From: Rhabditoides inermis | Taxonomy: Eukaryota > Nematoda > Chromadorea > Rhabditida > Rhabditidae | Reading direction: 5' to 3' | NCBI GenBank assembly: GCA_963966185.1 | Contig: CAWZYM010000010.1 | Span: 361,001-425,000, forward strand | Length of the DNA stretch: 64,000 nt | Part shown: one piece after another, positions 32,101-44,249 of the stretch | Numbering within the stretch: position 1 is the first letter of the stretch | Layout of the letters: every line of letters begins with the position of its first letter | Notes under the pieces: model-generated | What the model saw: the letters and a program-made list of their open reading frames with translations, nothing else | The model's database searches: none | What the model was told of the DNA's origin: nothing | Translations under genes and position numbers: made by a program

Positions 32101-33842
32101 GAATAAGCGATTCTGGATAAACATTTGATTCAATTTAAGTTTATCAGCCTGAAGTCATACAATGTTTACATGATGGGTGATCAAAGTAGCACATACAATC
32201 TCTCAATGAAAATCGAGAAGACCTTGGCTGGTACAGTGCGGGTCTGCGTGGTAACGGCGAGATCAGACTCGATTTTGTATCGAAAAGCCGGTTTGTGATA
32301 CAAAAAAGGCACTTTCTGAGGATCTTTCTGAGTGTGGGAGGTGGGAGCGCGTTCTGAGGATCTTTCTGAGGATCTTTCTGCGGATTTTTCTGAGGATCTT
32401 TCTGAGGATCTTTCTGAGGATCTTTCTAAGGGGTGGGAGGCGCGTTCCGACTAAGCGTCTTTCGTCCGCCAATATCGAGTCTGACCTCTACTTCTCACCA
32501 CTGTTTTCTTCATGGAAGAACGTGGCCGGAATACTTATGCCCTGTGAATGATTGATGTTTCAGTTATGATCTTGATCACATAATGCGATACCAGACAAAT
32601 GTTGAATTGAATTGAATTGACCTCTATTTTAGTGCGTGAACATTTAGCGTCCCGTTCCGGAAACGATATGGATAAATGAGAATGAGAGCACTCACCCGAA
32701 CAGCGTCTGCACGCCGGCGCCTTTCGTCAGCACGTCCTGCGCCGCGCACACGTACTCCACGTTCGCGTCGAGACGCAGACGCGCCTTAGGATTACGGTAG
32801 GAGAATGATTCGCTCCGCTTAGTCTCGTTGGATTACGGTAGTAAGATAATTCGACCTGATTGTTCTCTCAGGATTACGGTAGGAGATATATTTGACTTGT
32901 TTCGTTCTCTTAGGATTACGGTAGGAGAATGATTCGCTCCGCTTGACTTCTTAGGATTACGGTGGGAAGATAACTCGACCTGTTTTGTTCATTTGGGTAA
33001 GTGAGAGGAGAATCACCCCTACGAATCACCTCTGCGAAATACGGTAGGGGAACTAATTTGACCTTTTTGTCTTATTGGTAAAGAGCAATTTGAATTTGAT
33101 CTGTTCCTTTCAGGATTACGAGTTTAGAAAAAAAACTCACCTCCTGTTGTAGCACGCGCACCGCATTGCACAGCTGAACCAGGTGGTCGAAACTGGAATA
33201 GTCTCTCTCTCTCTTCCTCCCTCCCCCTCTCCCCCCCCTCACCGCTGGTCCCTGATGTGCTTCTTGACCACGTCGACATGGTCCCTCTTCTCGCATCCGA
33301 ACTCCTCGAACGGACACGCAATGCGGCCGTCGGCGGCGTCGGCGGCGGGAAGGACACCTAGAGGATGAGGTATAGATATCGACAAATGTAGAGGACAGAT
33401 TCTGTTTTTGCCGATGAAATACTCTCAAATATTTTCCGAGAATTCTGGTCTGGCCTAAGCTGGACCTAGTCTGGGCAGCAGACCTGGTAGAATTATTAGA
33501 TGTATCCACGGATATGACTGTGTCCCACGGCAAGGTAGGATTATTCATGATAACAAGGCAAGTATAAAAATATAACAAGGCAAGTATAAAGTATAAATAT
33601 ATAATAGTATAAAAAGTATATAAATATTATATGAAAAATGTGGATTAACAAGACTAACTCTTGGCCAGTGGTCAGACTCTTTTTGCCGACCTTCAAAGAT
33701 CCTTGAAAAGTACTCATTTTATATCATAGAGTGACTAGTGGATGATCGTGTCTGGACTAATGAAATTCGGGCAAACAGGCGAGTTGGTCCCAAAGCTCAC
33801 CACCAATGGGATAGAGAGGGGAGAGAGAGAGAGAAAAGAGAG

Positions 33843-33877
<35 letters not shown>

Positions 33878-34610
33878 GGATTCCCCGCACCCAGCTGACT
33901 CTCCGTGCCGTCGCCTCTCGCCGGCTCGCCTGCAATTGGAATATTATGATCACTCGAGATGCACTGTTTTCAGTATGAGTGTTGCTTGTACTAAAAACTG
34001 ACAAATAGTAAACGCAACACGATATTTTCGATTACAGAACAAAACATGCAAGACAGAGAAAGATAGAGACCGTTTCGGGTGTGAAACGCTAACGTTTTGT
34101 CTGTCTGACCAGAAAGTCACATTGCTCTCTCGGCAGAGAAAGTTTCACAACCCGAAGTGCTCGACAGGGCCTTCGGGTGTTGTAAAATATTAGTGCTAAC
34201 AAGTGTTAAAAAAGCATATTATTATTAAATGTCACCCACCGATCGGCTGCACTGCCACGATCTTCATCTCCCGCGGAAACTTATCGTCGGATAAAGGAGT
34301 CATCGGACGGCCCGAGTCGTCCAGGCTCTGCAAAGTAGTAAAGTAACCTATCATACAGTATCCCCCTGATATTCTACGGATAGTTAGAGCAGCCCCGCAT
34401 AGTTATAGTTCCCTACGCTGCTGCTGAATAACCCATTTTGCGAGCATCGTATATATTACTTAGATATGTTGCAATCTCACTGATCAACAAACCTACCGTA
34501 GCCTGGATACTACAGTACCCCTACAGTACCCCTACCGTAGCCTGGGTTCTGGTGCGCGACGAGTGCGGACGGAGCGGCGAGAGCTTGTTGTCGGAGCGTG
34601 GGATGAACAT
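29198..34610 (-). CDS. trf-1: TRAF-type MATH-domain protein (TRF-1-like)
   Basis: Twelve exons on the minus strand (34610-34536, 34327-34240, 33357-33243, 33192-33141, 32784-32696, 31906-31849, 31656-31569, 31161-31039, 30926-30835, 30485-30426, 29224-29198, plus an optional 39-nt exon 33929-33891). Without the optional exon: 288 residues. A single TRAF-type zinc finger is visible at about 69-92 (CPFEEFGC, then His-rich VKKHIRD). A short helical stretch follows (FDHLVQLCNAVRVLQQE). From residue 140 it is a TRAF/MATH domain: LTWRIDNFN, SPFFSHKHGYKM, GYTSIFVSLL, WPFTSETRFMLIDQ, FGLP, FVKDDVLFIQVEV. TRAFs bind receptor tails and adaptors in TNF-receptor/TIR signalling. No RING domain is found, as in some nematode TRAFs. 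The N-terminal exon is the least certain. Confidence 0.85.
29225..30425. other. Last intron of the TRAF gene
   Basis: 1.2 kb, far longer than its neighbours. It holds repeated TATGTACA units (29463-29490), CTACTTCAACGG repeats (29523-29550) and two echoes of CAATTG(T/C)CACTATTGC near 29970-30020. No exon is seen. Confidence 0.5.
31215..31370. repeat. Inverted repeat with a copy of adjacent exon sequence
   Basis: The ends GGTCAAACTCTTCGA and TTCGAAAAGACTGACC are inverted. Related palindromes lie at 11178-11232 and 56824-56938. Inside, AAGATGGATGTGTAGCCAAAGT (about 31268-31289) repeats the start of the TRAF exon at 31140-31161 with one mismatch. Confidence 0.7.
31668..31845 (+). repeat. (GA)-rich intron of TRAF gene
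   Basis: Nearly all purine on the plus strand, so the intron is a polypyrimidine run on the coding strand right up to the acceptor. Confidence 0.85.
32320..32430 (+). repeat. 12-bp tandem repeat in a TRAF intron
   Basis: GAGGATCTTTCT repeated about seven times with small changes, interrupted once by GTGGGAGGTGGGAGCGCG. Confidence 0.85.
32785..33120 (-). repeat. 41-bp tandem repeat spanning a TRAF intron acceptor
   Basis: On the plus strand GGATTACGGT starts at 32789, 32830, 32871, 32913 and 32954, 41-42 bp apart, with weaker copies to 33114. On the coding strand each reads ACCGTAATCC followed by TAAG, CAAC, TGAG or TAAG. The first one is the real acceptor of the exon ending at 32784. Confidence 0.85.
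33891..33929 (-). other. Possible 39-nt microexon of the TRAF gene
   Basis: AATTGCAG acceptor, 39 nt, GTGCGG donor, phase 1 in and out, encoding EPARGDGTESQLG. Including or skipping it keeps the frame. It lies between the N-terminal exon and the zinc-finger exon. Confidence 0.45.
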
Positions 34611-36195
34611 GGTGGAGTGGCGAGAAGGGGAATGAATGGGAAGGACTCTTTCGGAATTTCCATTTCCTGCGAATCCACGTGTCCCTCTGTCGCTGGGAGA
34701 CGCGCCATTCCGCCATCCGCCCACATTCCACTCGCCGCCGCTACTCGGGGCGACCATGCAGCGTCAGAGAGATTGTCATAAACACACAAACATCGTGATA
34801 CAGTACTGTCCGAGCAATTCAGCTTCGTCGTTCCCGTACGTCCGTGGTGCGTGGTGTCCTTTGTAGCCGCTCTCATTCCACTCACAACTCCGACTGTGTG
34901 GTTTCGACGCCATTAGAGCATTAGACATTCGTAGAGGGGAAAATATATAAATAAAGTATCTCACTTTTTTCTGTTATAATCTATTCGAGTTACGTGTAGC
35001 TAACAACTTACTTACACTTTTTTTCTTTTTGTGAGACTCTCTCTCTCACTTCTCACTATGTTGTCCGTGCGGGGAGATTTGCATAAATAAAACGACAGCT
35101 GACAGCTTATTTGTCGCGTCATTATTGTGCGTGTCGGCTGTGCTTGCTTGTTTGCTGCACAACTGCAGGATAACAATTCAAGTGAGTTTCGGAGAATGTT
35201 GTGTTTGTGTGCAGGATGTTCGAACAACGGACAACGCGCGCTTAGAGAACCGATTGGAAATCACAATCACAACCGTCCTCGACTGTCATGTGAGCGCTTC
35301 ATACGTGAAAATTCACCTGCACGTGACTATACAAAGTCAATTCACAAAACAATAAATCGGTTAGCTTTTTTCAGTTTAATAAGATAATAAGCACTATCGC
35401 TCTGGCGCAGGCTATAAGTGAACGTATCTCTACTTTTTCTATAATCAAGGAACTAAGTGATTCACTTTCCGAAAAATCCGCGTGATAGTGGAGATTTTAA
35501 AATATTACGCGTCGTGCTCATGCATGTTATTCTTCATTACTGTCATAAAAGGCACGTGATGAATTGTTCCAGTTTTACAAACACGCACGTATCTCTCCCC
35601 CGAGAAGAGCATGAAATATTGCACTTTTGTGTCGCTCAGCAAGGTTCATGCAATATATTTCCGCGTTTGCGACGTGACTACAGGACTACACATCACACTC
35701 CCAACATGATTGTTCCGAGAGAGACACGGGAGACAACCGTCTTACCGCACCCTCCTCTACTCCTTGACACAAACATGTTTGTGTAGGGGTAGAGAAGAGT
35801 GGTAACTCATCGAGGAATTATCCAAAAAGTGTTTTGAGAGAGCGACACACATTGCACGAAAACGTTTTTGGCGCCCATAAAACCACCACAGATCCCCTTT
35901 GACATGTTGCCCTTTCCTCTTCTTCATCCCTCCTTGTCAATCAATCATGAGGTGTTATTCTCGAGAACAGATCGGTGCTTATCACTTATCACTCGCCGCT
36001 TTGATAGCCTGCGATAAGCGGTTCGCGTTGGAAAACACCAAACGCATTCAAATGCACTCTAGGCAATGCACTCACTTGTGCGCTACAGTTGTGTCATAGA
36101 CCATAAGGTGGTAGCAGTAGTTAGAAGACATCTGGTCTCGCGCGCCCAGAGAGACCACTAGACAAGAGTCTAGTCCAGCGAGCGAAAGGGAGAGA

Positions 36196-36238
<43 letters not shown>

Positions 36239-37695
36239 GAGGGATAAAAGCCTCGCACGCTCTCTCACTCTCGCCTCAATCCCACCAGGATTAGCGAGCC
36301 AACACCGCTTCACTCTCTCGTATTCCACGCGATTTGTTTCTCCTATGTTGTTCCACACAATATCACAATCTCACAATTCACCCCATACCAGCAGGCAGAG
36401 AACACGTGCGGACCATTTGCATATGTCCACAGTCCATACGCCCGCTTGTTTTGCGAGTGCCACGAATGCCTCTGCCTCTGCTGAATCGAGGCTGTGTTGC
36501 CACCAGCAGCGATACGGCTGAACGATTAGCGGCCGCCGAAGATGTTTTGGCGTGTGCTTGTGCCCTGTACTCATTGACTCATTTTCGCGAAACGCCCTTT
36601 CCGCCAATGTTTCGCCGTTTGCCAAACCCCATCCCGCACGTATCACCAACGTGTGATTCCATGCGTATTTTTCATCAGCACAAAAACAGTTTCATGCAAC
36701 ATCAATCAATCAGCTGATCGCGTTTACTTGCGCTGCCACACTCGAGTATGAACAAAGCTGTAGTGGTGGCGGGCTTGAGAGAGATGGAAATAGAACGAGA
36801 GAGAGAGAGAGAGAGAGAGAGAAGCAGCACTTGATTTTCACTACGTATCTTTAATCGTCGCGAGCGTTGAGTGATTTCTGAATCATGCGATGCACGTACA
36901 TCCATGTTGACCTTGAAATGCAACACACTAGGAACTGTGAAAGTGAAACTAGACTATATAATTACGCGCGTGGCACACATAGTGTTGCGTTATCGGACAG
37001 TGCTCTTTTTGTTTGTTGAAGCCGCGTGTCTCCCTGCTCCTCCCCCAGCTTCCACTCGTCACTTCTCCGTCTTCTCGAAAAGCTCTCGCGATTCCACTGC
37101 TCCTCATCCCCTATCACTTATTTCTATCACATCTCCTTTCCATGAAACCATGCGCCTGTTTGTATATCATTGCAAGCTTTTCCGCTAACGTGTCGATCCA
37201 TTTTGTATCTCCTCTCGCAACTCTCTAGCCTTATCTCTCGCAACAACTCACCCGCCTCTATTACGCTATCTCAATTGAACGAAGCAGCTCTCGACGCAAC
37301 CCTGTTCTTTACCCATTTGCTATATGTACAGAGTACGTGCTTCTCGCTGATTAGATCGACACTATTTCTAGCACGCTCCACTCTTGCCCGCTTCATTTGA
37401 CACACCATCAATGATCTGCCATCTCTGTCTAACCACCTTGTCTGTCTCTCAATCTCTCGTTCTCACTTATGGGCAGCTAGCAACCTTGAAATGATCCGTG
37501 TGATCGTGTCTCCCGATGCCCCACCCCTTTCTACTAGTAAGTAATCGCCCCCCATCCAAATCATTCACTTCCCCTACCTACTTCCCCCATTCTTCCAAAA
37601 TGTACTCCGATCGTCCCATCTTTGATGATATCAGGTAGTAACGCGGACCATAGTTTCGATAGCTCACGTATCGTTACCGTTTCTCGCTTTCCAGG
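34611..37695. other. Intergenic region between TRAF (-) and SDR (+) genes
   Basis: 3.1 kb between divergent genes. It contains a (GA)n tract at 36190-36235, another at about 36798-36822, and long CT-rich stretches. No exon chain could be built. The SDR gene has TTTCCAG two bases before its ATG, a likely trans-splice acceptor. Confidence 0.5.
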
Positions 37696-40600
37696 ATGGA
37701 TACGGTGGTGGACCAAGTGATCTTCACGATCAAGTTCATTCTGGTCTGGATTGTCGACTCGATCAAGGCAATTCTCCCCAACGGAGTTCTCCCCAAGAAG
37801 AGCATTGTCGGTAAGTCTGAGAGTTGAGATCTTCGAGATCAATTGTTCGAAAGATCAATATTCAATAGTATTTCGCGAAACACTCCGTTTCGCAAAGCGC
37901 CATATCCCTTAACACAAATGCGACAGTATCTTATCACGTATGCGTAGCCCTGTGATGCAATAAGGGTCCACAGTGTTCGAAATATGCCTTTGCAGGCGAT
38001 GTCGTAGTGGTGACTGGCGCGGGAAGCGGCCTCGGCCGTCTCATGTCCATTGAGGTAGGCGATTCACCAAACAACTCGTGAACAACTCATGTCTCATGTC
38101 GATTCAGTTCGCCAAGCTAGGAGCTCTTGTGGCTCTGTGGGATGTGAACGAGAAGGGCAACGAGGAGACCAAGAAGATGGTCGAGCAGGCCGGAGGAAAG
38201 GCGAGTCTCACGTTTCACATTGCGCTTCCAATCAACGTTTATCTGGGCAAATAACCAACTGAGGCAACGTGAGAACTTGAACAACGTATCAAAATCGTAC
38301 AGTCTAAATAAATCAACAGGAACTACCAACAATACAGGATTCAATGCGAAACTAAACACAATGTTACTATGTTATTACTTCTCGTTATATTATATATGCG
38401 GTTATATGATTACAATATCACCGGTGATTATGGGAGTACTTAATAACAGATCATCTGGGTATTGAGAGAGGCACCGAGTAAATAAAACAGCCGTAGTAAA
38501 ACAGGACACGTTGATGTAAAAGTGATATATTGATAATGGGATAAATGCGCACGCGTGGAGAGAGCGCCAAGGGAGAGCGCGAACATTTTGGTGGCACGAG
38601 CGCGAACGCTACGAGCCTAGACACATCACTCGTCAGCCCTCTCCCTTGGTCGCTCTCTGAGAGAACGCATACCATATGACCACTCGGAAATTGATCAGCA
38701 AAACGCGTTCAGAAGATGCCTTTCCGAGTGGTCAAACCCCTAGTGTCCACTTGCCTCTACTCGCTCAGAAAGACGTGCGGTGCTCGAACGCGCAGTCATC
38801 GCCGAGAGGGCACGCACCGCTCACAGCAAACAGATCGCACACCTCGTCCAGATTCACATCGCTCTCGCTCACCGAACACTCCTAAATCGAATCTAGTTGA
38901 CCATCAAAATTGATCGTTTCACCTTGATTCGAGCGTTCCACACAGTCCACAATTTCTCGTCGCGCTCTCCCGATGAACCGATCGAGTGTCCATCAGACGT
39001 CTCCGAGACGAGAGACACAAGAGACGCCACCGACGAGCTGGTCTGCACAAATCGAGTATTCAATTTACTTACTCGCGATCATACCTTGAGCTCAGACTTG
39101 GGCTTAAACGCCGGTGCGTTCGCATCGAACTGCGTTTGAGATTGAGACACGCGGAGCTTGTCCTCCACTAGACGACACACCTCCGGCCAACAGTCTCCAA
39201 TCGACTAAACAATTTGGTTACTGCAAACATAAATCAAAATCACCGTATTGAGACAATTCTCCGAGAGCGGCGGCTCGGGCTTCTGATGATTATCGTCTGC
39301 CGCAAACTCATCGCCAGCCCACTGCGCGTAGCCGGCGAAACAGTCGGCGAGCTTCGGATCGAAGTCCTCCGGGGGAAGAATACGATGCCCCTTCGACTTC
39401 TTTCTCTTCGGAGGGTGCTCGTCGACATTGAGGATGCGCATGATGTTGTTCTCGTGCGACATGCGCAGCTCCGCCGAGCCATGTGCGTACCAGCACCTGA
39501 ATTATTGTGGAATTATTTTTTTAAACTTAAACTAGATTAAAAACAATGAACGAACCTATCTCCGAAGCGACACGGTTCATGGCGTATCCAGAAGTCGCAC
39601 AGCGTGGTCTTGAACAGTTGCGGATGACGAGGCTGCTGCTGCTGTTGCTGAGAAGAACGCGGCCACTGAGCCGCCGGAGGGAACATGAACATGTCCTCTT
39701 CGGGCATCGTATACTGCGTCGGCGACGGCATCGGATGGAACGACGTATTGTGGAACCTAAACGATGTGATGTGGAATCTGATCATTCGTTCAATTTCTAT
39801 CGTTTGATGAAGAAAAACAGAAGTGAAAATACTTTGCGAACGCCGGCAGCTGAGGCGGCGCCATAAGATGACCACGAATGCGTCGGCCGAGCATGGCGTT
39901 GTGATCGTACTCCTGGTGTCTCCACGATGTGAAGGGTGGCTGAGGAGGCATCTGATGTTGTTTTGGAGTGATCGACTCGGCTAATAACCTGAAAATTGAT
40001 GTATTTAAAGGAAAAATGCGTGTACGACGAAAGCAACATTATGTGAGGCGAGGAGAGAATAGACCTATTGAAACAGTTTTTGAAACGATACGAGTAATGC
40101 ATCGAATAAGAAGATAACAGAAAAGAAACAACGGCAAAGAGGAACAAAAACGGAACAGAATCACAAAAAAAGCAAAAAGCGTTCCTCACTCCAATGAGGC
40201 GAGAGTGATTAATAGATCGATAACAGAGAGAATTAGAGAACATGAGTGATCGCTTGGAGACCATCTATAGAAATGGCTTTTCGTGCGCAATTAGTACTGT
40301 GGCGTACTAGAAATATTTGACAATGTATTATTTTTGTTTGTGAAATATTTTCCACTGTTTCAGGCGATCGCGTATACCGTGGATCTCTCGAAGAAGGCCT
40401 CGATCTATGAGGTGGCCGAGAAGACAAAAAATGACTTCCAGAGGGTCGATATTCTCGTCAACAACGCCGGAATCGGTAGGATTTCCGTTGGTTTCAAGTA
40501 AATGAAAAAAAATTCAAACAAAAATGAACGTTTTCAGTTACTGGAAAGAAGCTGTTCGACTGCCCGGATGAGCTGATGGAGCTGACTATGGCTGTCAACA

Positions 40601-42153
40601 CCAACGCCCTCTTCTTCGTGAGTGAAGGGAGAGAGGAGGAGGAGGAGGAGGAGGAGGAGGAGGAGGAGAAAGAGAGAGAGAACTGTAACAATGTAGAAAT
40701 GCAACAGCAATAGAGAGATTAGCAACAACAACTGTTTGCGAAAGGATAGATCGTATACGATTCGATCTCACAGGGCAAAAGAGCAACGGATTATTTAGCA
40801 ACATGAAACGACCAGTGGTCAGGGTGAGAGGTGGCAGAAGTATCGATCGTGTATGCTTGAACATATGGAATGAGACAGTCTGTGGGGTGAAAGAGAGAGA
40901 GAGAGACGGGAGAGAGAGAGACTGGAGAGAGAGACGGGAGAAAGTGAGGCGCAGCATGTAAATGCCGACGCGCGAGAGAGAAGATGCACTCTCTTTTCTC
41001 ACGCCCCGCAAAGGAACACAAAACAATGCTTATCGATCGGGATAAGGTGCACCTGGCTAGACTATCCACATAACCGTAACTTGAGTACTGTACCAGCCTA
41101 CCTTAACTTGAGTACCAGCCTACCGTAACTAACCACCGCTCTTTCAGACCGCCAAGGCGTTCCTGCCGAGCATGCTGCAGAGGAACCACGGCCACCTCGT
41201 CACTATCGCGTCCATGGCTGGAAAGACCGGAGCCGCCGGACTCGTGAGTAGCCTGGATAGCAACAGAATATGTGCAATGTCACTCGTAAATACAGTACTA
41301 GTACGCTCTCATCATGCCATTTGCAAAATGGAAAAGAACTAAACGAATATCACAAGTGAATTTGTCCGCTGCATTTCAAGTACATGATCCCTACCAAGTA
41401 CAGTACCCCCACCGCCTTTTTTTCAGGTGGACTACTGCGCGTCGAAGCACGGCGCGGTCGGATTCCACGAGTCGATCACCGCCGAGATCCACTCGCAGGG
41501 CAAGGACGGGGTGAAGACCACCTGCGTGTGCCCCTACTACATCGACACGGGCATGTTCGACGGAGTCGAGACGTTGTGAGCTGCGCATCTCTCTCTCTCT
41601 CTCTCCCATTCTCTCTCTCCCTCTCCCTATCTCCCTCCCTCTCCCTATCTCCCTCCCTCTCCCTCCCTCTCTCCCTCCCTCTCTTTCTCTCTCTGCCTCT
41701 CTCTCTCACCCCTTTCTCTTTCAGCGCGCCCAACCTGCTGCCCATCCTCCAGCCGCAGTACGTCGTCGATCAGATTATCGAATCCGTGCTCACCGATAAG
41801 GAGGTTCTCCTCCTGCCCAAGTTCTCCTACATGGTCCTCTTCTTTTCTGCGTGAGTCTCGCCATTTGTATTTGTTGAAAAGTACCTGTCAGTATCTTCAA
41901 ACTATTCTCTTGCCAACTTCCAACGACTCGCCTCAATTGTTGCCCTCTAATTTTTTGGTGCTATGCGCATGGATCTCAACAGAATCACTGATCACCGAGT
42001 GTAAACGCCCTCGAATCCTCGAAAATCCTCTTTTGAAATTTGAAGCTTTGCAGGATGCTGCCGTCGCGCGCGACCCGCCTGTTCGCCGACTATCTGGGCG
42101 TCAACAACACCATGGACCACTTCAAGGGCCGCACCGCCAAGAAGACCGCCTAA
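37696..42153 (+). CDS. Short-chain dehydrogenase/reductase, SDR16C-like (dhs family)
   Basis: Nine exons: 37696-37810, 37996-38054, 38108-38200, 40364-40475, 40538-40617, 41148-41243, 41427-41575, 41725-41850, 42054-42153, 309 residues. The N-terminal hydrophobic helix ([13 protein letters not shown]) fits a membrane or lipid-droplet anchor. The NAD(P)-binding TGAGSGLG is at 45-52, NNAG at 122-125, catalytic Ser176, and Tyr189-Lys193 in YCASK with the usual Ser-Tyr spacing. [14 protein letters not shown] follows. The closest families are vertebrate RDHE2/HSD17B11 and nematode DHS-3, which oxidise retinoid, steroid or lipid alcohols. Intron 3 appears to start with GC (AAAG/GCGAGT) and holds a complete gene on the other strand. 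AATAAA lies at about 42301. Confidence 0.9.
38765..39951 (-). CDS. Two-finger CCCH (tristetraprolin-type) zinc-finger protein, nested
   Basis: Six exons on the minus strand: 39951-39833, 39756-39556, 39496-39244, 39204-39085, 39042-38923 and 38881-38765, 309 residues, all junctions in frame. Finger 1 (Cys93, Cys102, Cys108, His112: [20 protein letters not shown]) and finger 2 (Cys286, Cys295, Cys301, His305: [20 protein letters not shown]) both have C-x8-C-x5-C-x3-H spacing. The first is preceded by FKTTL, like the family lead-in (YKT-L). Poly-Gln lies before finger 1. The fingers are about 175 residues apart, much farther than in tristetraprolin or the C. elegans maternal factors (POS-1, MEX-5, OMA-1), so RNA recognition may differ. 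TTTTCAG 38 nt upstream of the ATG could be a trans-splice site. Lies entirely inside intron 3 of the SDR gene. Confidence 0.85.
40629..40671 (+). repeat. (GGA)n tract in SDR intron 5
   Basis: About 12 GGA units just after the donor, continuing into GA. Confidence 0.9.
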
Positions 42154-43211
42154 ACACGATACTCAATCAACATCCTATTTCGAAATTTATTTCAACCCTC
42201 TAATAACTCGTGCAATCAACTTTACTCGCCATTTGCTAATCAAGTTAGGGATAGAATTCCACCTCGTAAATGTGCCTCGCTCAGTTTGAGACTAAATGTA
42301 TAATAAATGAATGATTTGTGTATTTGTTTTGAAAAGTGTTGTTTCGGCGCGAAACTATTGTGCACTAGGTGCCAATTTTAGACAGTCAGGCTCCGCCCAC
42401 TCAGCTGTTTCCGGATTTTGCCACAAATTTTGTGCGATGTAATTATTTGTTGTTGTTTCTCTGCTTTTTGCAGTAGTTATGTCACGTTCGTGATTCACAA
42501 CAGTTGTAATTCACGGTAGTGTGCAAATTGGCTCCATCTAAATGTGTGCCTAACCTCGCTCATGTGTTGCCGCCAATTTTCTCGTCGTTCCTTTCGTTTC
42601 GCTAGAACCCGCCCCTCTCTCCCTCTCTCCATTCACGGCTATTCTCGCTCCCTCAATCCCGCGTTCCGGATTTTCTCTCTACATCTCATATTATCCCCTG
42701 TTCGCATGTCCTTTTCCACATCGCTGTGCTCGCTCCGCTTTTCCACTATATCCGAGTGGTTATATATGTGTTGTCTCTATCGATTCTACGCGAGTACGTT
42801 CTCGAGTGTGTGTTTGTGTAATAATATATTGCTTCGTAATCCACCTAGGATGGAGTGCGCGAGTGAGCGCGCGCTGGCTCACGTCTGCTTGCTGCCCGAA
42901 TCCATCAGCGAGTCGTCCACTCTGCGACGACGATTATCTCCCCTGCACTCCAGGCGAGCCCCCTCTACAACACCTTCACATTTGAAAATATCATTATTAA
43001 GTTCATCTAAAATTGAATATGACAACATACCGTAACCCGGCTTCTTCTTCCCTCCTCCCTATATCCGCCCTCCGCCGTCTTTTTCGTCACGTGGGAATTA
43101 GTGTAATAAGCGTTTGCCGGCCAACTTGTGCATGTTCCGTGCCTGCAGAGAGAGATAGAGAGAGGAGACGATTAGCGAGGCCTAATCCCCGAGCCGTTTT
43201 TCGCCGCACTC

Positions 43212-43242
<31 letters not shown>

Positions 43243-44209
43243 TCCTCCGCGAGTGTCATTGCTCGTGTTGTATTCCATTATGCGGTGCATATTCGATGCC
43301 CCTTCTCGCCTCTCTCACCTCCCTCTCCCTCTCTGAATATGCGATGAACTCGCACGGTGTGCCACTCTCTCTCTGGCGAGTATGGATCGCCAGCGCTCCC
43401 CCCGAGGCACACTTCGCAGTGTCCTCTCTGCCCCCTGTTTACGTGTACATGTGTCGCTATTTTCGTGCACCGCCTCCCCCCCCCCACTCTCTTTTTTGTC
43501 GCAGCAGCAGCAGCAGCTTCGAGTATGTATTCGCTTCCTGCTCGGCAATATTTCCCCCTCGAGCCTATCACGTTGCTGTAATTATAGGCTCTGCTCGCAA
43601 GCAGAACAGTGCGCGCGCGCTTTTCACGTTTCTATAGCAGCGCCGGTGAATCTCATTAGTAGGGATTGATTGGAGAGGGCATGTTGCATATGTACTTGTG
43701 TTGTGTTGGCTGGCAGTCTTGATCCGCCTGTCGACCTTGGCAGGGCTGGCCGGTTGCGGGTTCGCCGCCTTTCCGCCTGTTCACACAACACACAACACCG
43801 CCCTCTCTCGACGATTCTTGACAGCGCACTGGTGTGCAGTGGTGCATTATGGTATCCGGCTGTGTGCACCCCGTATGCTTCCGCTTTCTCTCTCCCGCAC
43901 ACGCGCGGCGGCGGCCGTTTGCAAACGCCGTGTTCGCTTTTGCGTGTTTATCCCTTATCACCTCTCTCTCTCGGCTCGGCTCCCATCCGTGAATCTTGTT
44001 TCTTGCGCCGCCCGCGCGCGCGTTTTCGCTAAGCTATCATTGCACACACTGAGAGACCCGCTGTTGCGCCATATCGCTTGTTAACGTATCGACTGATATT
44101 CTCCTATAGATTCCGGCCTATCACTCCCGCCAAATTTGGCGAAGTCTGCATTTCTCGCGGAGAGGCAGAGGTCCGCATGATCTTTGAATGTTTACTGTTT
44201 CTCATCTCC

Positions 44210-44249
<40 letters not shown>

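Noticed and set aside
32263..32472. Basic ORF with repeated KILRKILRKI
   Set aside because: Translation of the 12-bp intronic tandem repeat; no start context or splice connection.
32485..32530. Possible extra TRAF exon (ISIPATFFHEENSG)
   Set aside because: It has AG/GT edges but breaks the phase between the flanking exons, which join correctly without it.
35118..35387. Short ORF with Cys residues (MLCLCAGCSNNG) suggestive of a THAP finger
   Set aside because: The spacing of later Cys/His does not fit THAP and no following exon was found; possibly a decayed transposase start.
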